Assembly (NCBI GenBank): GCA_039029515.1
Contig: JBCCFX010000148.1
Location: 1 to 10,318 of the forward strand
Origin: JBCCFX01 sp039029515
GTDB lineage: Bacteria; Planctomycetota; Phycisphaerae; Phycisphaerales; SM1A02
Direction: 5' to 3'
DNA: 10,318 nt
In this document: piece after piece, positions 1-6,176 of the stretch
How positions within the stretch are numbered: the first letter of the stretch is position 1
Layout of the letters: each line of letters starts with the position of its first letter
The notes under the pieces: model-generated
The model's input: only the letters and a program-made list of their open reading frames with translations
What the model was told of the DNA's origin: nothing
Database searches by the model: none
Translations under genes and position numbers: made by a program

Positions 1-96
1 CCTCACCTGACGCCAAGGAGATGCCTGGGATACCGCACGCCGTTCCAAGCGCTCTTCTCGGAACTCGGCAGAGATGTCAGGCTCCGCTTCGCCTGA
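1..96 (+). CDS. IS30-family transposase, C-terminal end (partial)
   Basis: The first 31 codons are open from the window edge to a TGA at 94-96. They encode a basic C-terminal tail containing PRRCLGYRTPFQALF and ending DVRLRFA. The 'PR-x-C/T-LGY/F-x-TP-x-E/Q' signature followed by a short hydrophobic end is typical of the last residues of IS30-family DDE transposases, just after the catalytic Glu. The rest of the enzyme, including all catalytic residues, lies left of the window, so I cannot say whether the element is intact. The neighbouring sequence looks like a matching terminal repeat. The fragment is short, so the family call rests on this one motif; a related DDE family is possible. Confidence 0.6.
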   Translation, partial: PHLTPRRCLGYRTPFQALFSELGRDVRLRFA

Positions 97-98
97 AA

Positions 99-123
99 CG
101 TTGCAACTCGCTCTGGAATTCAG
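99..123 (+). repeat. Probable right terminal inverted repeat of the IS30-like element
   Basis: Directly after the transposase stop lies a segment with GTTGC at 100-104 and GAATTCA near 116-122. Read inward from its outer end it begins TGAATTCC and finishes GTTGCAACG. This has the layout of IS30-type ends, which carry a GATTCAA-like block followed by an AACGCAAC-like block. The position is also where an IS30 right end is expected, a few bases after the stop codon. The left partner is outside the window and no target duplication can be examined, so the exact boundary is an inference. Confidence 0.42.
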
Positions 124-148
124 TATAAGTTCTTCTGGAACCCTTGCT

Positions 149-751
149 CTAATTGAAATGGGCGCCTGCCGATGATATTTGGTAAACAAAGAAGATAACA
201 TAAGAAAGAAAAACCATGCAAATAAAGAGAATAACAACACCAATCCATGCGGTCTTTATTGTCAGATCCTTCCCGCTGATACGTAGCTCGCTCGATTGTC
301 CGGCGTCCTTGTAAACAGAACGAAACTGTACCGCGGCCGCGATTGCGCCGCCGATTGAAAGAATGATTGCGAGCCGGAACAGGTACGAGCCTTGGTCCAT
401 TTGCGTCTCAAAAGCCCTTCTCTCGATGTCCGCGAGTGATGCATTGAGTTCTAGCTTTTGCTGTAGGAACTTCCGTTCAAACTCGTATCGGGCAAGTAGT
501 TGTTCCTGCTCGACCGAGAGCCTCTCCTTAAGAAGGCCGCGGCACAGTTCTTTTGTTAGGTCGTCAATGTCTTCAGTGGAGCCACTAAGGCAAACCGTAT
601 CAAAGATTAATAGATCGTTCCTAAAATCGGGCGACATGATTTCGCGTGCGGATGTATTGGCCTCAGGCGAGGAAGACCTTTCTTGCGCCGTCGCCTCAAA
701 ACCGACCGCAAAGAGAATCAGGACAGATTGCAGGAGTGGAAAAAGCTTCAA
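149..751 (-). CDS. Exported coiled-coil protein with two C-terminal TM segments, unknown function
   Basis: I do not recognise a family for this 200-residue protein. Visible parts are an N-terminal signal peptide (about 1-22, likely cut after ATA before QE) and a soluble segment with two cysteines (C54, C70) that could form a disulfide. A charged Glu/Gln/Leu-rich helix, probably a coiled coil, follows at about 66-118, then two transmembrane helices (about 124-143 and 168-190) separated by a short polar loop. The start is TTG at 751: an in-frame TAA lies four codons upstream and a good Shine-Dalgarno sits seven bases before it, so no ATG start is possible. The gene is divergent from the protease/AsnRS fusion. 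The DNA is clearly more AT-rich than the right-hand genes (see 181-240) and uses AGG, AGA and TTA freely, which suggests recent acquisition. The pairing with a protease gene may be functional but nothing proves it. Confidence 0.7.
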   Translation of the reverse strand: MKLFPLLQSVLILFAVGFEATAQERSSSPEANTSAREIMSPDFRNDLLIFDTVCLSGSTEDIDDLTKELCRGLLKERLSVEQEQLLARYEFERKFLQQKLELNASLADIERRAFETQMDQGSYLFRLAIILSIGGAIAAAVQFRSVYKDAGQSSELRISGKDLTIKTAWIGVVILFICMVFLSYVIFFVYQISSAGAHFN

Positions 752-753
752 AT

Positions 754-762
754 CTCTTCTCC
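754..762 (-). promoter_or_regulatory. Shine-Dalgarno that fixes a TTG start
   Basis: On the minus strand this reads GGAGAAGAG, with GGAG ending seven bases before the TTG at 751. Together with the in-frame TAA just upstream (TAA TGG AGA AGA GAT TTG) it fixes the start of the exported coiled-coil protein. The divergent gene on the other strand starts at 771 or 807, so the two 5' ends are packed within about 20-55 bp. Confidence 0.6.
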
Positions 763-806
763 ATTAGCACATGGTATATTCGACAGATAACAAACGGAAT
801 CTTGAT

Positions 807-2015
807 ATGGCAAGCATTTCACACGTCCTGCGCTGTCTGCCTGTGATGGCAGTGTGCGGTTGTGCGCAAGAGCCGCGCCAACCGAACTATGAAGAGCCTC
901 AAGCCATCGCACCGGAGCAGCAATCCGCCGCGCAGAAACAGGGTGTGGCGAAGCCGGACACGATAGAGAACCTCCGCGATATTGATCGTGATGAGGAACT
1001 CTATCTCTTAAGCGAGGCTGTTGGCATGCTCTCTGTTGAATTTGCGAACGGAACCAAAGAGCAGTGTACTGCAACACTGGTCTCACGGAACGAACTCATC
1101 ACGGCGGAGCATTGCCTGCCGTCGCGTGAACGTCAGAGTTCGCGAGAGAAGAAGGTCGTGGGCGCTGTCCTAAAGATGGGCTTCTACCACGGAGAGGTTA
1201 CAGATACTTATGCTGTTAGGAGGATTCCCAAGTTTGCGGACGTTGAACTTGATGTCTCGATAGCTCACGTTGCTGAAGAGGTCCCCGGAAAGTACGGTTA
1301 CGGCCGTCTTGTACCGCGCTCTATACGAGCCGAGGAACAACTATACATAGTTCACCAGCCGGAACTCGCGTTCGCTGATCTCAACGACAACGCTGATCTC
1401 GCGGAAGACTTCCTGAAGTATATCTTCCGGGCGTTGCTCGAAGAACGTGCGGATGACATGGCGTTCTTCCAGCAGCGCATCGATAAGACATGCATCGAAC
1501 GTCTGGAAACGTTCATCAACGCTGACTTCGAACGCATGGACTACACGGACGCGATCTCGACGCTGGAAAAAGCCGCATCGTCCGGCACCAAATTTGAGTT
1601 CCCGGTGTCGTGGGGTACAGATCTGCAATCCGAGCACGAGCGTTATCTCACGGAAGAACACGTTGGCCGACCGATCGTGATTCAGAACTATCCGAAGGAC
1701 ATCAAGGCGTTCTATATGCGCATGAACGACGATGAGAAAACCGTGGCCGCCATGGACGTCCTCGCGCCGGGCATCGGCGAGATCATCGGCGGCTCGCAGC
1801 GTGAGGAGCGGCTGGATGTCCTCGATCGACGCATCGACGAAGTCGGTCTGCCCAAGGAAGCATACTGGTGGTATCGCGACCTGCGGAAATACGGCACCGT
1901 CCCGCACGCGGGATTCGGTCTCGGCTTTGAACGTGCGATCATCTATGCGACCGGTATGGCGAACATTCGTGACGTCATTCCGTTCCCACGAACCCCGCGC
2001 AACGCGGAGTTCTGA
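807..2015 (+). CDS. Chimeric ORF: trypsin-like protease lipoprotein N-part fused to AsnRS C-part
   Basis: One uninterrupted frame joins two unrelated proteins. Residues below count from the longest start, ATG 771; ATG 807 is preferred because it puts the weak lipoprotein signal (VCGC, Cys31) at the N-terminus, though neither start has a clear ribosome site. Residues about 84-196 look like a trypsin/V8-type protease: LSVEF, then CTATLVSRNELITAEHC with catalytic His114 and a Cys99/Cys115 pair, Asp161 in LDVSIAHV, and LYIVHQP, which resembles the HHP strand of this fold. The GNSGSP serine segment never follows. From about Pro197 to the end the protein is the last 218 residues of bacterial asparaginyl-tRNA synthetase. 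So the protease lacks its nucleophile and the synthetase lacks its tRNA-binding domain, motif 1 and motif 2 core; the product is probably inactive in both roles. The 5' part is more AT-rich than the 3' part. Alternatives are a real rearrangement or a mis-assembly. Confidence 0.72.
   Translation: MASISHVLRCLPVMAVCGCAQEPRQPNYEEPQAIAPEQQSAAQKQGVAKPDTIENLRDIDRDEELYLLSEAVGMLSVEFANGTKEQCTATLVSRNELITAEHCLPSRERQSSREKKVVGAVLKMGFYHGEVTDTYAVRRIPKFADVELDVSIAHVAEEVPGKYGYGRLVPRSIRAEEQLYIVHQPELAFADLNDNADLAEDFLKYIFRALLEERADDMAFFQQRIDKTCIERLETFINADFERMDYTDAISTLEKAASSGTKFEFPVSWGTDLQSEHERYLTEEHVGRPIVIQNYPKDIKAFYMRMNDDEKTVAAMDVLAPGIGEIIGGSQREERLDVLDRRIDEVGLPKEAYWWYRDLRKYGTVPHAGFGLGFERAIIYATGMANIRDVIPFPRTPRNAEF
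1353..1364 (+). other. Fusion junction protease / asnS
   Basis: Homology switches here. The codons before it (LYIVHQP) fit the protease strand; those after it (PELAFADLNDN) fit AsnRS, where the family reads EPEMAFADLNDN directly behind motif 2. The Pro-Glu codons (CCGGAA, 1359-1364) could belong to either side, which is the kind of short shared sequence seen at illegitimate recombination points and at assembly errors. Base composition also changes around this point, from a mixed AT-rich style with AGG, ATA and TTA codons to the GC-rich style of the rest of the window. Confidence 0.65.
1359..2015 (+). pseudogene. asnS: Asparaginyl-tRNA synthetase, 3' half only
   Basis: This is the C-terminal catalytic half of a class IIb aminoacyl-tRNA synthetase that charges tRNA-Asn. 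The evidence is near family-consensus throughout: AFADLNDNADLAEDFLKY, RIDKTCIERL, IVIQNYPKDIKAFYMR, the APGIGEIIGGSQRE block, KYGTVPHAGFGLGFER (motif 3, with Arg388 of the fused frame) and the invariant tail DVIPFPRTPRNAEF. AsnRS is normally about 460 residues; only some 218 remain. The OB-fold anticodon-binding domain, motif 1 and the FRAE part of motif 2, which holds ATP, are absent, so this copy cannot be a working synthetase. The gene order downstream fits the rest of the window, so the asnS end looks native and the upstream DNA looks like the newcomer. If the break is real, the cell needs another asnS or the AspRS/GatCAB route. Confidence 0.72.
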
Positions 2016-2033
2016 GTCCGCCTACGATCACCC

Positions 2034-2261
2034 ATGCAATGCAACATTGACGCCCGTGGAAAAGCAGCCCGACTGCAGGCAGGCATCGTCGCGACCCTGC
2101 TCGGAGTCGTGCTTGCGGTACTCATTCTCATCAATGTGATCGCCTCGCCGCTGGCGTGGATTGGTGTCGCCGTGCTACTGCTGGTCGGCGGGTTCTCCAT
2201 CTTCGAAGCTCGAGCCGGTTGGTGCGCCGTCCGCGCGATGGGCATCAAGACTCGAATCTGA
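2034..2261 (+). CDS. Small DUF2892-like inner-membrane protein
   Basis: The 75-residue protein starts with QCNIDARGKAARLQAG, spans the membrane twice (about 16-36 and 39-58) and ends GWCAVRAMGIKTRI. The N-terminal 'NID-x-x-x-R-x-x-R-x-x-x-G' followed by two helices and a 'Cys-x-x-x-x-x-x-G' close is the pattern of DUF2892 (YgaP-type membrane anchor) proteins, whose function is not established. Cys3 and Cys64 would lie near the membrane surface on the same side. It begins 18 bp after the asnS stop, with no clear Shine-Dalgarno, so it may be translated from the same message. Codon use matches the GC-rich genes on its right. Confidence 0.72.
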   Translation: MQCNIDARGKAARLQAGIVATLLGVVLAVLILINVIASPLAWIGVAVLLLVGGFSIFEARAGWCAVRAMGIKTRI

Positions 2262-2293
2262 TCGAGCTTGATCGTTACAATCGGCAGGAATGA

Positions 2294-2308
2294 CGGCGCA
2301 TCGCGCCG
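2294..2308 (+). promoter_or_regulatory. Perfect 6-bp hairpin next to a ribosome site
   Basis: CGGCGC-ATC-GCGCCG forms a GC-only stem with a three-base loop. It ends three bases before the GAGGAG ribosome site of the class V aminotransferase gene. No T-tract follows, so it is not an ordinary intrinsic terminator; it may limit ribosome access or end readthrough from the small membrane-protein gene. A TACAAT hexamer at 2276-2281 could be a -10 box, but no matching -35 is apparent. Confidence 0.28.
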
Positions 2309-2310
2309 AT

Positions 2311-2316
2311 GAGGAG
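2311..2316 (+). promoter_or_regulatory. Shine-Dalgarno that selects ATG 2324
   Basis: GAGGAG lies seven bases before ATG 2324. An earlier in-frame ATG at 2309 would bury this site inside the coding region and has no ribosome site of its own (only GC-rich hairpin sequence precedes it), so 2324 is taken as the true start. Confidence 0.6.
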
Positions 2317-2323
2317 CGATCGC

Positions 2324-3574
2324 ATGCCGCAGTCTGCCAGTGAAGTCATGCCCGTCAGCATTGATGCCATTCGAGCAAAGTTCCCCGCGTTGCGGGGATC
2401 AACGGTCATTCTCGAAAACGCCGGCGGATCACAGGTGCCACAAGGCGTTGCCGATGCCGTCCATCGCTACATGACCGAGACGTACATCCAGCTCGGCGGC
2501 GAGTTCAAGCTGTCGAAGACATGCGGCGGCGTCGTCCGCGATGCCCACACGTTCATCAACATGCTCATGAACGGCACGGATGTCGGGCATGTCATTCTCG
2601 GTGCATCGTGCACAGCGCTGGTGAACATGATTGCCGCCGCGTATGCAGACACGATCAGGCCCGGTGATGAGGTCATCATTGCCGAACTCGGCCACGAAGC
2701 GAATGTCGGCGCCTGGGCGAAACTCGAGAAGGCCGGCGCGGCGATCAAGACCTGGACGGTTGATGCATCGACGTTCGGCGTCTCACTGGACGAACTGGAA
2801 TCGCTGCTGTCAGACCGCACGCGCATCGTCGCCTTTCCGCAGGTGTCGAATCTGTTTGGTGAGATCGTTGATGTCAAGGCAATCACCGAACTGTGCCATC
2901 GCTACGGCGCACGCGTCATGCTCGATAGCGTGGCGTATGCACCGCACCGCGCGATGGATGTCAAGGCCTGGGGCGTCGACTGGTGTACGTATTCCACCTA
3001 CAAGGTGTACGGACCGCACATGGGTGCGATGTTCGGGACGAAGGAAGCCTTTGCAGAACTGGTGGGCCCGAACCATTTCTTCATCCCGAATGATGAACTG
3101 CCGCGCAAGTTCGAGCCGGGCGGCGTGAGCCACGAAGGCTGTGCCGGCTTGCTGGCGCTCGCACCGTACTTGAATTTCCTGGCCGGCAAGCCTGACGATG
3201 CGCCGTGCGATCGCGCGACGATCGGATCAGCGTTTGATGTGATGACTGCACTTGAACTGCCGTTGCAAGCGCGGTTGATTGACTATCTCAATGCGCGCGA
3301 TGATGTGCGCATCATCGGTCCCGCGCACGCCGATGCCTCACGCGTGGCCACGATCAGCTTCGTCCACGATCGTGTGCCGTCCGGCTCGGTCGCGCGACAT
3401 GCCGCGTCGAAGAACGTCGCCATTAAGCATGGGCACATGTATTCGTACCGCTTGTGTCAACGGCTCGGTCTGCCGCTCGATGACGGTGTCATTCGTGCCA
3501 GCATGGTGCACTACAACACGTTGGCGGAGATCGATCGATTGATCGAGGTCCTTGACGAAGCGTTCGACCTGTGA
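2324..3574 (+). CDS. Class V PLP enzyme, cysteine desulfurase-like (VC1184 family)
   Basis: The 416-residue protein has the class V aminotransferase fold. ILENAGGSQVP near the N-terminus replaces the usual 'YLD-x-A'; GASCTALVN is the phosphate-binding turn. His124 in ELGHEANVGAW should stack on the cofactor, Asp201 in MLDSVAYAPH pairs with the pyridine nitrogen, and Lys227 in STYKVYGPHMG should form the Schiff base. The VYGPHMGA motif is characteristic of the 'cysteine desulfurase-like' group (TIGR01976, VC1184), whose reaction is unsettled. The SufS/IscS catalytic Cys loop is not seen: the matching region reads AIKHGHMYSYRLCQRLG. Only a Cys several residues further on is nearby. It could act on cysteine, another beta-substituted amino acid, or, since kynureninase shares the fold, something related to the pathway downstream; that last idea has no direct support, as kynureninase signatures are missing. 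It stands alone between the small membrane gene and the subtilase leader. Confidence 0.9.
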   Translation: MPQSASEVMPVSIDAIRAKFPALRGSTVILENAGGSQVPQGVADAVHRYMTETYIQLGGEFKLSKTCGGVVRDAHTFINMLMNGTDVGHVILGASCTALVNMIAAAYADTIRPGDEVIIAELGHEANVGAWAKLEKAGAAIKTWTVDASTFGVSLDELESLLSDRTRIVAFPQVSNLFGEIVDVKAITELCHRYGARVMLDSVAYAPHRAMDVKAWGVDWCTYSTYKVYGPHMGAMFGTKEAFAELVGPNHFFIPNDELPRKFEPGGVSHEGCAGLLALAPYLNFLAGKPDDAPCDRATIGSAFDVMTALELPLQARLIDYLNARDDVRIIGPAHADASRVATISFVHDRVPSGSVARHAASKNVAIKHGHMYSYRLCQRLGLPLDDGVIRASMVHYNTLAEIDRLIEVLDEAFDL

Positions 3575-3617
3575 TCGCCACGTCCGAAAACTCATAGCGG
3601 ACGACCGTGTCGTGTAC

Positions 3618-3642
3618 GGTGCGAAAATAGGGGTTTTCCACC
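3618..3642 (+). terminator. Weak terminator-like hairpin after the PLP enzyme gene
   Basis: GAAAA (3623-3627) and TTTTC (3634-3638) pair around a six-base TAGGGG loop, and GGT/ACC can extend the stem after an internal mismatch. It lies 44 bases after the stop codon. The stem is AT-rich and has no T-run behind it, so termination by it is doubtful. Confidence 0.22.
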
Positions 3643-3718
3643 GGTGATCCGGCCCTGTGATCACGCGGAACCTCGATCGGTCCTCGCCCGGCCTGCAGGC
3701 GCGGGGTAGAGTCATGAA

Positions 3719-3744
3719 GTCGACACTTCGGTGAAGCGGTCGAC
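3719..3744 (+). promoter_or_regulatory. Interrupted hairpin in the leader of the subtilase gene
   Basis: The 223-bp gap 3575-3797 holds no gene that I can support. Its most ordered element is GTCGAC (3719-3724) pairing with GTCGAC (3739-3744), with an inner CTTC-GGT-GAAG stem (3726-3736). This gives a 10-bp interrupted hairpin that ends 53 bases before the ATG. It would lie in the mRNA leader if transcription starts upstream. A TAGAGT hexamer at 3707-3712 could be a -10 box, but no -35 stands out. Function unknown. Confidence 0.3.
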
Positions 3745-3797
3745 CACGATTCGACGTATGAAGAGTTGGGAGCGGCGTCAGGAGGAATCCCACGTCC

Positions 3798-6113
3798 ATG
3801 CGCAGCCTTGTCTGGAGTGTGATTGTCGTCTGCCTGTTCGGGGCCCGCGCGGTCCATGCGCAGGTTGCGAGCGGTCCCGCAATCGGCATCGAGCGGCCCG
3901 CGCCAGTCGAGATTCCCTATCGCGTCACACTTGGCGGCATCACGTTTGATCCTGTCGATGGCGTGCCGACGTTACCCATCGAATGGACGCCCGAGCCACA
4001 CGATGGCCACGATCTGTATCTCATTCAACTGGAAGGCCCGACACGCGAAGTCTGGCTCGATGCAATTCAGGGCGCCGATGTCGAGATCGTGCAGTACATC
4101 CATCCGTATTGCTACATCGTGTGGAGCGATCAGGTCCGTGCTGACATCGTCGGCATGTTCCCATTCGTCCGCGCGTCGTTGCCCTTCGCACCAGCATTCC
4201 GCGTTCCAGATACGAACGTCACACCCGTTGACGAAGTGGTCGAAGTGCGCGTGCTCATGTGCCGAAACGCGGCTGTTGACGCCGTCGTTGACATGATCTG
4301 CGCGACTGGCGCCGTGTGTACCAGTCAAGCTGCGATCAGTGACTGCCTCGAACAAGGCCGGTTCACTGCGCGCGGGGATCGCATGGCAGAGATCGCACGA
4401 ATCCCCGGCGTTTACGCGATCAAGGCGCAACCGTTTGATGGTGGTAATCGCGGTGAGATGAGCAATCAGCACATCGCTGGCAACGTCGATCAGTTCGGTT
4501 CAATTGTTCCCGGCTATGCGAGCTGGCTTACGCTGAACGGCGTTGATGGCTCCAATGTGATCATCGCGAGTGTCGATAGCGGCATGGATGACAGTCATCC
4601 GGATCTCGTTGATCGCGTCCTGCCATGTGCCGGCGACACCTGCGGCGCGGCGGTCTTCAGTGGTCACGGAACGCACACCGCCGGCATTATCGTGTCGAGT
4701 GGCGCAAGTGGCTCGACGGCCAACGGTGGATTCCTGCGCGGTCAGGGCGTCGCGCCCGGCGCGTTCCTGATCGAACAGTTGTACAACCCGACGTTCACGC
4801 AGGCCGGCGGCATGCGGAAGATCATTCGCGAGTCCGCACAGAATGGTGCGATCATCAGCGCGAACTCGTGGGGACCATCTTCGAGCCCGCTTGGCTATGA
4901 GGATGACACGCTGCAGGTTGACCTCGCAGTGCGCGATGCCGATCCGACGACGCCCGGCAATCAACCGATGATTTACGTGCTGTCCATCTTCAACGGTGAT
5001 GGTGGGACGAGCACGCAAGGTACACCCGATGACGCGAAGAATCTGATCGCCGTCGGTTCGACGTCGATGCAGACGTTCTCGAGTGGCGGTGTCGATCCAC
5101 AACTCGACAGTATCTCTGAGAATTCTGCGCACGGACCGGCGCTGGACGGCCGAATCGTGCCGCATCTTGTCGCGCCAGGGTGTTATGTCGACTCAACGAC
5201 ACCGAGTGGGCTGCACGCATTACAGTGTGGTACATCAATGGCATCGCCGCATGTCACCGGTGCAATTGCGTTGTTCATCGACCTGTATCGGCAGCGATTC
5301 CCCGATGCAACTGATCCGAGCCCGGCGTTGGTCAAAGCGGCCGTGCTCGCGTCGTGTACGAGCCTGGCCGGCTACGCGGATGCAGATGGCAACACACTCG
5401 GCCATCCCGTCGACAGCAAGCAGGGCTGGGGACGACTGGACCTCGCCGCGCTCCTCGCATCGCCCGAAGGCACATCGTTGTTGATTGATGATCCAATCAT
5501 GTTTGACGACTCCGGCGAGTCGTGGACGATCGATGTATCGACCGTCGATCCTGCTGACGATGTTCGCATCATGCTCGTCTGGACGGATGCGCCAGGTCAT
5601 GGGCTCGGCGGCGCAACGCCAGCGTGGAACAACGATCTTGATCTCGTGGTTGAACACAACGGCGCGACGTATCGCGGAAACGCATTCGATGTCGATGGTT
5701 TCTCGATCGCGGATGGAACCACGGACGTCATGAACAACACCGAAGGTGTTCGTCTTCCCGCGGGAACGACGGGCACGATCACCGTGCGCGTCGATGCCAC
5801 GAACATCAATTCTGATGGCGTGCCGGGCACCGGTGATCTGAATGATCAGGATTTTGCGATCGTGGTGATGAACGCTGTCGATGGGGCGGCGGGCGTGCCG
5901 TGCCACGCGGACTGTGCGCCGCTCGGACCGGGCGGCTCGATCGGCAACGGTCTGGTGAACATCGATGATCTGATCGCGGTCATCAATGCATTCGGTTCAT
6001 CTGAAGCCCGATGCGACATCGCGCCGACCAACGTCGACGGCACGGTTGGCAACGGCCTGGTGAATATTGATGATGTGATCGCGGTCATCAACGCCTTCGG
6101 TGCGTGTCCCTGA
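3798..6113 (+). CDS. Secreted subtilisin-like serine protease with dockerin-like tail
   Basis: This is a 771-residue S8 endopeptidase, exported and probably surface-bound or released. A clean signal peptide (1-22) ends VHA before QV. A pro-region-like segment (about 40-215) precedes the catalytic domain (about 240-545). The triad is clear: Asp260 in VDSGMDDSHPDL, His290 in SGHGTHTAG and Ser480 in GTSMASPHVTGA, with oxyanion Asn356 in SANSWGPS. A beta-sandwich domain like those behind KP43-type subtilases follows (about 560-695: WTIDVSTVDP, VRIMLVWTDAPG, WNNDLDLVVEHNG). The tail (about 700-771) carries two GNGLVNIDD(L/V)IAVINAFG units, dockerin-like calcium loops with helices, plus cysteines (HADCAPLG, ARCDIAP and a final Cys) that may form disulfides. 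AGGAGG at 3780-3785 precedes ATG 3798 by 12 bases, rather long, but the signal peptide supports this start. Likely role is extracellular protein breakdown; no cohesin partner is seen. It appears to be a single-gene unit. Confidence 0.95.
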   Translation: MRSLVWSVIVVCLFGARAVHAQVASGPAIGIERPAPVEIPYRVTLGGITFDPVDGVPTLPIEWTPEPHDGHDLYLIQLEGPTREVWLDAIQGADVEIVQYIHPYCYIVWSDQVRADIVGMFPFVRASLPFAPAFRVPDTNVTPVDEVVEVRVLMCRNAAVDAVVDMICATGAVCTSQAAISDCLEQGRFTARGDRMAEIARIPGVYAIKAQPFDGGNRGEMSNQHIAGNVDQFGSIVPGYASWLTLNGVDGSNVIIASVDSGMDDSHPDLVDRVLPCAGDTCGAAVFSGHGTHTAGIIVSSGASGSTANGGFLRGQGVAPGAFLIEQLYNPTFTQAGGMRKIIRESAQNGAIISANSWGPSSSPLGYEDDTLQVDLAVRDADPTTPGNQPMIYVLSIFNGDGGTSTQGTPDDAKNLIAVGSTSMQTFSSGGVDPQLDSISENSAHGPALDGRIVPHLVAPGCYVDSTTPSGLHALQCGTSMASPHVTGAIALFIDLYRQRFPDATDPSPALVKAAVLASCTSLAGYADADGNTLGHPVDSKQGWGRLDLAALLASPEGTSLLIDDPIMFDDSGESWTIDVSTVDPADDVRIMLVWTDAPGHGLGGATPAWNNDLDLVVEHNGATYRGNAFDVDGFSIADGTTDVMNNTEGVRLPAGTTGTITVRVDATNINSDGVPGTGDLNDQDFAIVVMNAVDGAAGVPCHADCAPLGPGGSIGNGLVNIDDLIAVINAFGSSEARCDIAPTNVDGTVGNGLVNIDDVIAVINAFGACP
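5943..6101 (+). repeat. Duplicated dockerin-like motif
   Basis: Two 54-bp units, 5943-5996 and 6048-6101, start 105 bp apart (35 codons) and encode almost the same 18 residues, GNGLVNIDD-(L/V)-IAVINAFG. Most differences are at third codon positions (for example ggt/ggc, aac/aat), so the protein sequence has been kept while the DNA drifted. Both units carry the Asn/Asp ladder of a dockerin calcium loop. The second is preceded by NVDGTV, a fuller EF-hand-like start; the first by PGGSI, which lacks those acidic ligands. Confidence 0.85.
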
Positions 6114-6176
6114 CCGCACTGATGCGCAAGAACCCCAATCCGTGATACGCTGGCGTCTCCTTCAGGAGAAAGCCTC

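Noticed and set aside
1..148. Open minus-strand frame running from about 165 to the window edge, behind the coiled-coil gene
   Set aside because: It has no ATG/GTG start near its beginning, and the same bases read as the transposase tail and IS end on the plus strand.
1341..1907. A 188-codon minus-strand open frame opposite the AsnRS half
   Set aside because: It is the antisense shadow of a strongly conserved AsnRS coding region, with no recognisable protein and no ribosome site.
2324..3574. Assignment of the PLP enzyme as kynureninase to complete the kynurenine pathway
   Set aside because: Kynureninase signatures such as the LDGNSLG start are absent, while VYGPHMGA and LENAGGSQVP fit the VC1184 desulfurase-like group.
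3338..3889. 183-codon minus-strand open frame spanning the gap 3575-3797
   Set aside because: It covers the 3' end of the PLP gene and the signal peptide of the subtilase in antisense; its translation is Arg/Pro-rich with no domain. Both overlapping genes are certain.
5235..5906. 223-codon minus-strand open frame inside the subtilase gene
   Set aside because: High-GC antisense shadow, rich in Arg and His with no domain; the plus-strand frame carries the catalytic Ser motif and beta domain.
6114..6176. Promoter with -10 TGATACGCT before the SDR gene
   Set aside because: The position is plausible but no matching -35 is found, and planctomycete promoter consensus is too uncertain for a separate feature.
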